Positions 1 through 7,659 of a stretch of DNA of 64,000 nt are shown here, one piece after another. Location of the stretch: positions 1-64,000 of the forward strand of contig DAOUFY010000043.1 of NCBI GenBank assembly GCA_034429745.1, in the 5' to 3' direction. Each line of letters starts with the position of its first letter. Position 1 is the first letter of the stretch. The position numbers were made by a program, and so were the translations under genes. The DNA is from JBAXBF01 sp034429745 (GTDB lineage: Bacteria > Chloroflexota > Anaerolineae > Anaerolineales > DRKV01). Under the pieces are notes generated by a model. That model made no database searches. It was given only the letters and a program-made list of their open reading frames with translations, and had not been told where the DNA came from.

Positions 1-131
1 TACTCGCCTTTCCCCTGCATAGCACACCATTTGGTGATCGCCGCCGTCAATGTCGTCTTCCCGTGGTCAATGTGCCCCATTGTCCCTACGTTTAAATGCG
101 GTTTCGTTCGCTCATACTTTTGCTTCGCCAT
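1..131 (-). CDS. tuf: Elongation factor Tu, N-terminal part (cut by window edge)
   Basis: EF-Tu is the GTPase that carries aminoacyl-tRNA to the ribosomal A site. Only the first 43 codons are present. The protein opens with MAKQKYERTKPHLNVG, and the G1 phosphate-binding loop GHIDHGKT follows at about residues 19-26 (GHVDHGKT in most bacteria). The gene runs leftwards out of the window. It follows three tRNA genes on the same strand, and this Thr-Tyr-Thr tRNA arrangement before tuf resembles the tRNA-tufB operon of enterobacteria. No separate promoter is obvious between the last tRNA and tuf, so co-transcription with processing is likely. Confidence 0.97.
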   Translation of the reverse strand, partial: MAKQKYERTKPHLNVGTMGHIDHGKTTLTAAITKWCAMQGKGE

Positions 132-201
132 ATTGAACACTCCTCATTAAATCGTATGTATAGTCATCCTTTTGCATCTAATAAAACATAGCGCAAGCAA
201 G

Positions 202-274
202 AGCCCTCAATGGGAATTGAACCCATGACCCCACCCTTACCAAGGGTGTGCTCTACCGACTGAGCTATGAGGGC
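202..274 (-). tRNA. tRNA-Thr (anticodon GGU)
   Basis: Reading the minus strand gives a full 73-nt cloverleaf. The 7-bp acceptor stem is GCCCTCA/TGAGGGC, the anticodon stem CACCC/GGGTG encloses the loop TTGGTAA, and GGT is the anticodon. The T-arm contains GGTTCAATTCC. No CCA is encoded. It lies 70 bp before tuf and is the last of three tRNAs in the operon. Confidence 0.97.
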
Positions 275-344
275 TTGCTGCTCCTCCACTTGGCTGAGAA
301 GGGATGAACGGTATAACCTCTACCACCACTTCTTCCACCAACAG

Positions 345-427
345 TGGGCGGTGAAGGATTCGAACCTCCGAAGGCTTCTGCCATCTGATTTACAGTCAGA
401 CCCCGTTGGCCACTTGGGTAACCGCCC
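345..427 (-). tRNA. tRNA-Tyr (anticodon GUA)
   Basis: An 83-nt class II tRNA with the long variable arm expected for bacterial tRNA-Tyr. The acceptor stem is GGGCGGT/ACCGCCC with discriminator A. The anticodon loop CTGTAAA carries GTA. It sits between the two tRNA-Thr genes on the same strand. Confidence 0.97.
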
Positions 428-471
428 TTGAATATATGCTTGGCGCGAAGGTTTTATATAACCACCCTTCA

Positions 472-544
472 AGCCGACGATGGGATTCGAACCCATGACC
501 ACCCGCTTACAAGGCGGGCGCTCTGCCAGCTGAGCTACGTCGGC
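472..544 (-). tRNA. tRNA-Thr (anticodon UGU)
   Basis: A 73-nt cloverleaf with acceptor stem GCCGACG/CGTCGGC. The anticodon loop TTGTAAG sits in a CCGCC/GGCGG stem, with anticodon TGT. It is the first gene of the tRNA-tuf transcription unit. With the GGU isoacceptor 200 bp away, two of the threonine tRNAs are co-transcribed. Confidence 0.97.
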
Positions 545-570
545 AAATACGCCTTTAGACGCGTCAAAGA

Positions 571-599
571 ATTATACCAGAATGTTTAAAGTACGGCAA
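571..599 (-). promoter_or_regulatory. Promoter of the tRNA-tuf operon
   Basis: On the minus strand a -35 element TTGCCG (599-594) and a -10 element TATAAT (576-571) are separated by exactly 17 bp. The -10 is preceded by TGG, giving an extended -10 (TGGTATAAT). The predicted start point is about 20 bp before the first tRNA. The elements are seen; activity is inferred. Confidence 0.8.
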
Positions 600-679
600 G
601 GTTAAATTTACACTTTTTTTCACTATTCTTTATGCTTTTTCTCTTCCTGATTTATACAAACCCATTAATTTACTAGATT

Positions 680-715
680 AAATTCAAAGAAGGGCAAATT
701 TCTCCCTGCCCTTCT
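680..715 (-). terminator. Probable terminator after the 754-1083 gene
   Basis: A perfect 9-bp inverted repeat (AGAAGGGCA at 688-696 and TGCCCTTCT at 707-715) lies about 40 bp beyond the stop codon of the small secreted protein. On the minus strand it is followed by TTTGAATTT, a weak T-tract. The rest of 545-753 holds only the tRNA operon promoter. Confidence 0.55.
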
Positions 716-753
716 CTGAGTGAGCTTTTGTTTATCTTTGGAGCAATTATTAA

Positions 754-1083
754 CTACGGCTCGCAGGGTTCCCCATCATTGGTCATGTATTTGTATTCAG
801 CATCCTTAACTTTGAAGCAGGTGTCTTTAGGCAAGTAGAATTGGACTGCAAACGCCGTACCTGGATAGACAATAAACCTTCCATCCCTCGAAAGCGGATA
901 CACAAAAGTTCCGTTCTTTGTCTCTTTGATATTTCTGCCTACAGCTTCTGCAAACTGCTGAATTCCACTCCCTAGTGACGGATCGTCTTTTATAAACCCG
1001 GCTTGACTTGGACTCACTGTTAATAATGTTGCCAAAACAAACATGAGCAAGCTTATCCCAAGAAAAATCGACTTCCTATTCAT
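754..1083 (-). CDS. Small secreted protein of unknown function
   Basis: I do not recognise a family. The chosen start at 1083 gives a 109-aa protein and puts a strong AGGAGG six bases upstream; an ATG directly before it would leave only three. Residues 1 to about 28 form a signal peptide (basic MNRK, then a long hydrophobic core, then the type I cleavage motif SQA). The mature part is about 80 residues, acidic and polar, with two cysteines near the C-terminus (DTCF and EPCEP) that could form a disulfide. It is a single gene between the tRNA operon and patB, with its own probable terminator. Confidence 0.7.
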   Translation of the reverse strand: MNRKSIFLGISLLMFVLATLLTVSPSQAGFIKDDPSLGSGIQQFAEAVGRNIKETKNGTFVYPLSRDGRFIVYPGTAFAVQFYLPKDTCFKVKDAEYKYMTNDGEPCEP

Positions 1084-1312
1084 CATGAGCCTCCTATTGG
1101 CTTTAGAGATTTGCACTCTCACTTCAATAATTCTTGCTATCATCATTATATCAGAAAACATATCCACTGCAAACACTTTAACCTTAAGCTTACCTTAAAT
1201 CTTTTCTTCTGTACCCTACACCTTTGTATAAGTCTATTTTCGAATTGCTTTTTCTCAAAAGATTTTTGTTTACTTTTAACAGCCTTGCATCCCTTCAGGT
1301 ATTATATAAACC

Positions 1313-1321
1313 TGATATAAT
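1313..1321 (+). promoter_or_regulatory. Extended -10 promoter of patB
   Basis: TGATATAAT matches the extended -10 consensus TGnTATAAT. The predicted start point (about 1328) is only some six bases before the ATG at 1334, and no Shine-Dalgarno sequence is present, so the mRNA would be nearly leaderless. Confidence 0.6.
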
Positions 1322-1333
1322 TAAGCCATAACA

Positions 1334-2494
1334 ATGCAATACAACTTCGATCAAATCATCCCGCGCCGCAACAGCGACAGTGTTAAATGGCAGGCTTATC
1401 CTGAAGATGTGCTTCCGCTTTGGGTAGCGGATATGGATTTTGCATCTCCCCAGCCCGTTATTGAAGCCCTGCAGCAGCGAATAGCTCATGGTATTTTCGG
1501 CTATCCTCAAGAGCTGCCGCAGCTGCGCGAGGCAATACTCGCTTGGATTTGGGAACATTATCACTGGCGAGTAAAAGCAGAGGACTTGGTTTTTATTCCT
1601 GGGGTCGTAACCGGCTTCAACCTAGCCAGTCAGGCTTTAGCACAGCCACAAGGTGAAGTGTTAGTACAAACGCCCATCTATCCACCCATGCTCAGAAGCG
1701 CAGAAGTCGCCGGGATGAAATTGCGCTGCATGCAGCTTTCGCAAACAACGGATGGAAAATATTTCCCGGATGAGGAGCTTTTCAAAGCCAGTCTCAACGA
1801 ACATACTTGCATGTTTTTACTATGCAACCCTCACAATCCTACTGGACGAGTATTCACCCGAAACGAATTATCCTTTATGGCCGAAGCATGCCTGCGGCAT
1901 AAGGTCATCATCTGTTCTGACGAAATTCATTGTGATTTGATCTATAACGGTGCAGAGCACATTCCCATTGCTGCATTGGATCAAGAGATAGCTCAACACT
2001 CCATTACCCTCATCGCCCCTAGCAAGACGTTCAACATTGCCGGGCTAGAGTTTTCTGTAGCCATAATTCCCAACCCTGAACTAAAGGCTCGCTATCAAGC
2101 AGCACAGCGGGGAATTGTCAGCCATCCTAATTTGTTGGCAGCCACTGCAGCATTAGCTGCCTACACACAAGGCGGTGAATGGCTAGAACAAGTTTTACGC
2201 TATTTAGAAGACAATCGCAATTTGGTTTTCAGTTTTGTTCAAGAACATTTACCCGGTATAAAAATGGCAATGCCAGAGGGTACTTATTTAGCATGGTTAG
2301 ACTGCCGCGCCACTGCCTTTTCCAAACAACCAGCCGCTTTTTTCCTAGAGAAAGCTCGAGTTGCTCTCAATGAGGGGCGCACGTTTGGTAAAGGCGGCGA
2401 AGGTTTTGTACGATTGAATTTCGGCTGCCCGCGCAGCATATTGAAAACCGCGCTCGAACGCATGCAAAGCGCCCTTGAGAACGCAGCCCCGTAA
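1334..2494 (+). CDS. patB: PatB/MalY-type pyridoxal-phosphate C-S lyase
   Basis: A 386-aa fold-type I PLP enzyme of the MalY/PatB family, which cleaves C-S bonds in cystathionine or cysteine conjugates; some members act as aminotransferases. The N-terminal LPLWVADMDF is characteristic of the family. CNPHNPTGRV contains the Asn that contacts PLP, CSDEIHCDL contains the Asp that pairs with the PLP nitrogen, and APSKTFNIAG carries the Schiff-base Lys (about residue 230). The C-terminal FVRLNFGCPRS supplies the carboxylate-binding Arg. Length is normal for the family. It has its own near-leaderless promoter and converges on the large kinase gene. The exact substrate cannot be read from sequence. 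Confidence 0.9.
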   Translation: MQYNFDQIIPRRNSDSVKWQAYPEDVLPLWVADMDFASPQPVIEALQQRIAHGIFGYPQELPQLREAILAWIWEHYHWRVKAEDLVFIPGVVTGFNLASQALAQPQGEVLVQTPIYPPMLRSAEVAGMKLRCMQLSQTTDGKYFPDEELFKASLNEHTCMFLLCNPHNPTGRVFTRNELSFMAEACLRHKVIICSDEIHCDLIYNGAEHIPIAALDQEIAQHSITLIAPSKTFNIAGLEFSVAIIPNPELKARYQAAQRGIVSHPNLLAATAALAAYTQGGEWLEQVLRYLEDNRNLVFSFVQEHLPGIKMAMPEGTYLAWLDCRATAFSKQPAAFFLEKARVALNEGRTFGKGGEGFVRLNFGCPRSILKTALERMQSALENAAP

Positions 2495-2542
2495 AGTACA
2501 TCCTTTTTACAAGACTCCCCTAACCTTTTTGAAACACGGAAC

Positions 2543-5500
2543 TTAACGGAAATTCCTCTGAAGGGCAATTTGCAGAGCTTTTTCGAGTTCATCTGGGCGA
2601 ACCGGCTTGCTTAGGTAATCATTCATCCCCAGCGAGAGGTAGCGTTCGCGGTCCCCCTCCATAGCATTTGCCGTCATCGCAATAATATAGGGCTGAGACT
2701 CAGGCGGAAAAGTGGTACGGATAGCTACCGTTGCATCCTCACCATCCATCTCCGGCATTTGTACATCCATTAAAATAACATCATACGGCTGACGCCGTAA
2801 AGCATCAATAACTTCTTCACCATTCATCGCAATATCCGCCGAATAACCCAGCCGTTCTAACATACGCAATGCAACGCGTTGATTGATGAGGTTATCCTCG
2901 GCTAATAAAATGCGAACAGGATGCTTAAGCGGCTTAACCTCTTTTGGTTCTTCAGGAATTGCACGGCTTACCTCCTCTTGAGCCGGAGAGAAAAGCTGCT
3001 GCATGGTTTTCAGCAGTTGCTCTGGTTTGAGGGGTTTGTTCAACCATGCCGCAAAAAGACTTGTGTCCTTAGGGCGTTCGGCATCTATAATGGAGCTCAA
3101 CATAACAATCGGCGGGCATTGATTTCCGCGTTCTTTCTTAATCTCTTCAACTAAGGTTAACCCATCCATACCCGGCATCTGCATATCAACAATAATCACA
3201 TCAATAGCATTTCCTTGCTTTACATAAGCCAAAGCTGAATTGGGATCATTGAATGAGTTTACCTGCATTTTCCAGCGTTCCAGCTGTCCACTGAGCACCT
3301 TCAAATTTGTTGGATTATCATCAACAATCATTGCACATTTGCCTTTTAGGAGCTGCTCAGCAGGCACAAGAGCGGGGTGAACTTCCATTGAGGATCTCTC
3401 AGGAAGTTGGGCAGGTTCAAGCGGCAGAATAACGTGAAAGACAGACCCTTTTCCCAGCTCGCTTTCTGCCCATATGCAACCACCCATCATCTCCACTAAT
3501 TGCCGGCTAATGGTCAACCCTAAACCAGTACCCCCATATTTACGGGTTGTAGAAGGGTCCACTTGGGTGAACGATTGGAATATCTTTTCCAAATGATCAG
3601 AAGCAATACCAATACCTGTATCTGCTACACTCACGTGTAAATAGCCATCATAACCTTGGGCTACTTGTGCAAGCCTTTCTGGTGATAACGCATCACGAGT
3701 TATTCGTTGCACTTTTACGATCACATCACCCTGAGCGGTGAACTTAATCGCATTGCTGATAAGGTTTGCCACTACTTGACGCAAACGCGTTACATCTCCG
3801 TTGATCACTTCAGGCAAGGAGTCATCATAACTGTAAATCAATTCCAATCCTTTTTCAGCGGCTTTAACACTGAACAGATCAATAACAGACCCAATTCCAT
3901 TGCGTAGCTCAAAGGCTTGTTGTTCAAGTTCAAGCCGCCCAGCTTCAATTTTTGAATAATCCAAAATATCATTGATTACTGTCAATAGCGTATCACTGCT
4001 GACGCGAATAGTTTCCACATACTCGCGTTGTTCAGCGTTGAGTGTTGTTCCTAAAAGCAAGCTTGTCATTCCGATCACGCCATTCATTGGTGTACGAATT
4101 TCATGGCTCATATTTGCTAAGAACTGACTCTTGGCAAGGTTAGCAGCTTCGGCAGCTTCTTTGGCTTTTCGCAGCTCTTCTTCATTGCGCTTTCGTTCTA
4201 AAGCATTCGTGATCACCTGAGAGGTCAGACGAAGGAGATCTGCAATTTCAGAAGACCATTCACTCTCTTCTTCGTTTCTGCCAAAACCTAATATACCAAT
4301 CCATTTTCCCTCAATGGATAATGGAAATTGAATTGTCGAGAGAATGCTCATTTCTTCCATCAGCAAAGCTGTGGGAAGCCATTTTTCATCCTCAATAAGC
4401 TGCTGTCTTCGCAGAACAAGATAGTCATCCTTTCCGAAAATTGAAAAAGTGTTCTTAGCGCCTTCAATAGTTGTTTTGAAATTTGGAATGATTTCTTCAA
4501 TGGATGGTTCCCCTTCTTCGCACCATTCATAAGCAAGGATAAAATGTGTGTATTCTTCATCAGCAAGCAAAATAAACCCATGTTGAGCTGAGCAAAACTT
4601 GCCTACAGTTGCTAATATTTCCTCAATTTTTTGATTCATCTGATCAACTTTTATATTGATCAATGCACTCGAAAGATGAGTAAGCATTTGGATCAGGTCA
4701 TAGTATTTTTGCACCCGGCGCTCTGCTTCTCTTTGCTTTGTAATATCCTGAGAAAGGCCTATTATTCCAACTATTTCGCCCTTGTCATTGAACAAAGGAA
4801 CTTTCGTAGTAGAAAGCCAATAATGTTGCCCGGTAGAGTTGTCAATGGTTTCTTCAGCTATACCTACCAGAGATTCACCCGTCCGAATAACCCATTGCTC
4901 ATCTTCATAGTACTTTTGAGCCAGCGAAGGCGGAAAGATATCTTTATCCGTTTTACCCTTTAATTCCTCTTGCGAAGTAGCACCTAGCAGACGAAGATGA
5001 GCTGTATTGTTGTAAAGAAAACGCGACTGCGTGTCTTTTACAAAGATAAAACCGGGAATAGTTTCAAAAACCGTACGCAGCAGCTGCCTCTCATTGTTAA
5101 TTGCTTCTTGACGCCTTTGAAGTTCATCTGCCATATGATTAAAAGTGTAGGCCAATGTCTGCAATTCATGGGATGGAACACCCTGTGGGCTAAGTTTGAC
5201 GCGCACCGAAAAATCCCCCTCCCCAAAGCGGCGAACGCCATCAATCAGCTCATTCAACGGTTTAGAAATTTGCCGAGATAGCACAACCGTAGTGATCACA
5301 AGAGTAATTACCAATACCGCACTTAAAGCGATGAAAATATTCAGCAACTGCTGTGATTGTGCGTTGATTTCATTTACAGTACCTTGAACTTGCTTATGAA
5401 AGGCGATTCTCAACCCATCCACAGGTTTTAATACCTCATCCAGAGGTACAGCAACAGCTACAAACCAATTGGTTTGTTTAATTGGGGAATAGGCTACAAT

Positions 5501-6592
5501 ATACTTAGTATGCTGACGAGAAGAACCTTCCAGTTCAACATTTTCTAAACCTGTTTGTTCGGTAACGATTTTATGCGCCAGTTGCTGCAGCACTTGTTCT
5601 TTACTTTCCATCAAGTTAAATTTAAACGCTTCATCCGGCGAAAAATTACCCTGAAAACTTCCTTTGAATCCAAGAAAAGACGATGCGGATTCTGGAAAAG
5701 CGATCAGCTGACCATTCGAAGACATTAAGAATGCAAATCCTTGGCTTTCTGTTTTCCAAGCTAATACTTCACTGATCAATTTATCTAGGGTTATATCAAT
5801 CCCCACCACTCCTTTCAACTCTTCATCAACATATACAGGAGCAACAGCAGAAATTATCCACCCTTGGCCAGCAGGGTCCCAATACAATTCTGTCCAGACC
5901 ACTTTTTTTGAAGGATTATGAGATTCATCTGCTAAATAATAGACACTTAGCTCTTCTATTCCTAGATCAGGCGGAAATGCCTCTGTACCATTTACCCAAA
6001 TTGGTTCACCATTTTTAAATGGCATACCGCGGGTTATATGACTTTTTGTGTTGATATATGCTTGAACAACATAAGGATTGGTTTTGCCTATGTTTCTAAA
6101 CTTAACATCAAGGAATTCAGTGAATTTGATCTCCTTAAGGGTGTTCGGCGGTACATTACCATTTTTATCTAGTCCTCCCTTCAGGACAACCAACCATGAG
6201 TTCTGGTTTTCCTCTAAGCTGCCATATACACCCGTTTTAGAAGAAAAACCATAAGTGCTTAGGAAAGGATAATCTCTAAAGCTATCTGGATGAGCATAAA
6301 GGAAAGATGCATACTCTGCTAGCCCTTGACAGTCAGCCTGAACGCGTTGCAATATGCTGTCAATGTTACTCGCTAGATGGCTGCTTTCACGATTTAGCTT
6401 CAATTCAATTTCTTTCCTAAGTACTTCCGTACTTAATTGCGCTGCTAATTCCATTCCCTGTTGGCTAGCTTTGGCTGATATTTTGGCAATATTACGGTTA
6501 TGATAAGCCCCTGTTACACCCAAAATGACCAAAGGTACAAAGGATACAAACAAAAACAAAGCTAATAAACGAGCAGCAATACTGAATCTCAT
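2543..6592 (-). CDS. Large hybrid sensor histidine kinase (dCache-HAMP-PAS-GAF-HK-REC-REC)
   Basis: A membrane hybrid kinase of 1349 aa. I use the ATG at 6592, which has GAGGAAAG upstream and starts the first membrane helix; an in-frame ATG 30 bp upstream is less likely. In order: TM1 (about 4-24), a large extracytoplasmic sensor of dCache type (about 40-400), TM2 (about 415-440), HAMP (445-495), PAS (505-620), GAF (635-800), HisKA with SHEIRTP (His about 830), HATPase_c with NLISNAIKF, DTGIGI and GGTGLGL, and two receiver domains. Both receivers keep the phospho-acceptor Asp (VDMQMPGMDG, MDVQMPEMDG). There is no output domain, so it must pass its signal to another protein by phosphorelay or act directly. 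No cognate regulator is adjacent. Confidence 0.93.
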   Translation of the reverse strand: MRFSIAARLLALFLFVSFVPLVILGVTGAYHNRNIAKISAKASQQGMELAAQLSTEVLRKEIELKLNRESSHLASNIDSILQRVQADCQGLAEYASFLYAHPDSFRDYPFLSTYGFSSKTGVYGSLEENQNSWLVVLKGGLDKNGNVPPNTLKEIKFTEFLDVKFRNIGKTNPYVVQAYINTKSHITRGMPFKNGEPIWVNGTEAFPPDLGIEELSVYYLADESHNPSKKVVWTELYWDPAGQGWIISAVAPVYVDEELKGVVGIDITLDKLISEVLAWKTESQGFAFLMSSNGQLIAFPESASSFLGFKGSFQGNFSPDEAFKFNLMESKEQVLQQLAHKIVTEQTGLENVELEGSSRQHTKYIVAYSPIKQTNWFVAVAVPLDEVLKPVDGLRIAFHKQVQGTVNEINAQSQQLLNIFIALSAVLVITLVITTVVLSRQISKPLNELIDGVRRFGEGDFSVRVKLSPQGVPSHELQTLAYTFNHMADELQRRQEAINNERQLLRTVFETIPGFIFVKDTQSRFLYNNTAHLRLLGATSQEELKGKTDKDIFPPSLAQKYYEDEQWVIRTGESLVGIAEETIDNSTGQHYWLSTTKVPLFNDKGEIVGIIGLSQDITKQREAERRVQKYYDLIQMLTHLSSALINIKVDQMNQKIEEILATVGKFCSAQHGFILLADEEYTHFILAYEWCEEGEPSIEEIIPNFKTTIEGAKNTFSIFGKDDYLVLRRQQLIEDEKWLPTALLMEEMSILSTIQFPLSIEGKWIGILGFGRNEEESEWSSEIADLLRLTSQVITNALERKRNEEELRKAKEAAEAANLAKSQFLANMSHEIRTPMNGVIGMTSLLLGTTLNAEQREYVETIRVSSDTLLTVINDILDYSKIEAGRLELEQQAFELRNGIGSVIDLFSVKAAEKGLELIYSYDDSLPEVINGDVTRLRQVVANLISNAIKFTAQGDVIVKVQRITRDALSPERLAQVAQGYDGYLHVSVADTGIGIASDHLEKIFQSFTQVDPSTTRKYGGTGLGLTISRQLVEMMGGCIWAESELGKGSVFHVILPLEPAQLPERSSMEVHPALVPAEQLLKGKCAMIVDDNPTNLKVLSGQLERWKMQVNSFNDPNSALAYVKQGNAIDVIIVDMQMPGMDGLTLVEEIKKERGNQCPPIVMLSSIIDAERPKDTSLFAAWLNKPLKPEQLLKTMQQLFSPAQEEVSRAIPEEPKEVKPLKHPVRILLAEDNLINQRVALRMLERLGYSADIAMNGEEVIDALRRQPYDVILMDVQMPEMDGEDATVAIRTTFPPESQPYIIAMTANAMEGDRERYLSLGMNDYLSKPVRPDELEKALQIALQRNFR

Positions 6593-6642
6593 TACTCTTT
6601 CCTCATCCTTCACTCTTACCAATTTCCATCGCTCTCATTTGT

Positions 6643-6651
6643 ATTATAGCA
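6643..6651 (-). promoter_or_regulatory. Extended -10 promoter of the hybrid kinase
   Basis: On the minus strand TGCTATAAT is a perfect extended -10. It lies about 50 bp before the chosen kinase start. No good -35 is visible at 17 bp, as is usual with extended -10 promoters. It is divergent from the mtnP promoter. Confidence 0.6.
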
Positions 6652-6686
6652 AAATTACTCCAAATATGCTGGGTTTTTATAATTTT

Positions 6687-6716
6687 TTGTCAAGTTGCAG
6701 AGGAATGAGTTATAAT
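6687..6716 (+). promoter_or_regulatory. Promoter of mtnP
   Basis: TTGTCA (6687-6692), an 18-bp spacer and TATAAT (6711-6716). The predicted transcript has a leader of about 70 nt that ends with the strong ribosome site AAGGAGG before mtnP. Confidence 0.7.
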
Positions 6717-6792
6717 TCATAGTGAAAATAATCCAAAAAGAAAGCAAAATCCAGCTTACAATAATTGCTTGACGAAATAAGGAGGTAAAAAT

Positions 6793-7659
6793 ATGGAAGA
6801 AAAGCCTGTATTAGCAGTAATTGGTGGTTCTGGTTTATACGCCATGGAGGGTTTATCAGATACTGAAGAGATAGCTGTAAAAACGCCATTTGGCAAACCA
6901 AGCGCACCTATCATTGTAGGGACGTTGGAAGGCAAAAGAGTTGCTTTCTTAGCCCGCCATGGCATTGGACATCATATATCACCCTCAGCGTTAAATTCAC
7001 GGGCAAATATCTATGCTCTTAAGAGTATAGGAGTAAAACATATTGTATCTGTCAGTGCTTGCGGCAGCTTACGCGAAGACTATGAACCAGGCAGTATTAT
7101 TATTCCCGATCAATTATTTGACTTTACGCGCGGGCGGAAATTAACATTTTTCCGCAAAGGTGTTGTCAGTCACGTGAGTGTGGCGGATCCATTCTGCTCT
7201 GCCCTAAGCGAGATGGTTTATGAAGCTGTAAAGAAAACTGGTGCCAAAGTATTCAAGGGAGGAACATACATCACCATTGAGGGCAATCGTTTTTCCACGC
7301 GCGCTGAATCCAACGTTTTCCGCTCTTGGGGAATGTCAATCATTGGAATGACAGCTTCTCCTGAAGCGTTTCTTGCCCGCGAAGCAGAAATTTGCTACGC
7401 AACAATGGCTCATGTTACAGATTATGATGTTTGGCACATCAGTGAAGAGCCGGTCTCTGTTGAGATGGTGATCCGTACGCTTAACCAAAATACTGCACAT
7501 GCCCAAGAAGCTATTCGTCATCTCGTCAAAGAATTTGATCCCCAGCGCGACTGCGAACATCATCACGCTTTAGAGCAAGCCATCATTACTAACCCAAACG
7601 CTATGTCTCCAAAAATGAAAGAAAAACTTAGTTTGCTCATTGGAAAATACATTTCCTAG
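6793..7659 (+). CDS. mtnP: S-methyl-5'-thioadenosine phosphorylase
   Basis: A 288-aa member of the purine nucleoside phosphorylase / MTA phosphorylase family, which splits methylthioadenosine (a by-product of polyamine synthesis and SAM use) into adenine and methylthioribose-1-phosphate. Visible landmarks are VIGGSGLY near the N-terminus (phosphate site), the RHG in FLARHGIGH, the family pattern RKLTFFRKGVVSHVSVADPFC, and GMTASPEAFLAREAEICYA followed by VTDYDVW, the purine and ribose site. Many MtnP proteins have NMPEA where this one has ASPEA, so a different purine nucleoside as substrate is possible. AAGGAGG lies seven bases before the ATG. The next gene overlaps its end by 20 bp. Confidence 0.9.
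   Translation: MEEKPVLAVIGGSGLYAMEGLSDTEEIAVKTPFGKPSAPIIVGTLEGKRVAFLARHGIGHHISPSALNSRANIYALKSIGVKHIVSVSACGSLREDYEPGSIIIPDQLFDFTRGRKLTFFRKGVVSHVSVADPFCSALSEMVYEAVKKTGAKVFKGGTYITIEGNRFSTRAESNVFRSWGMSIIGMTASPEAFLAREAEICYATMAHVTDYDVWHISEEPVSVEMVIRTLNQNTAHAQEAIRHLVKEFDPQRDCEHHHALEQAIITNPNAMSPKMKEKLSLLIGKYIS

Noticed and set aside
320..502. Open frame on the minus strand of 60 codons
   Set aside because: It runs through tRNA-Tyr and the edges of the tRNA cluster; no ribosome site or protein-like composition.
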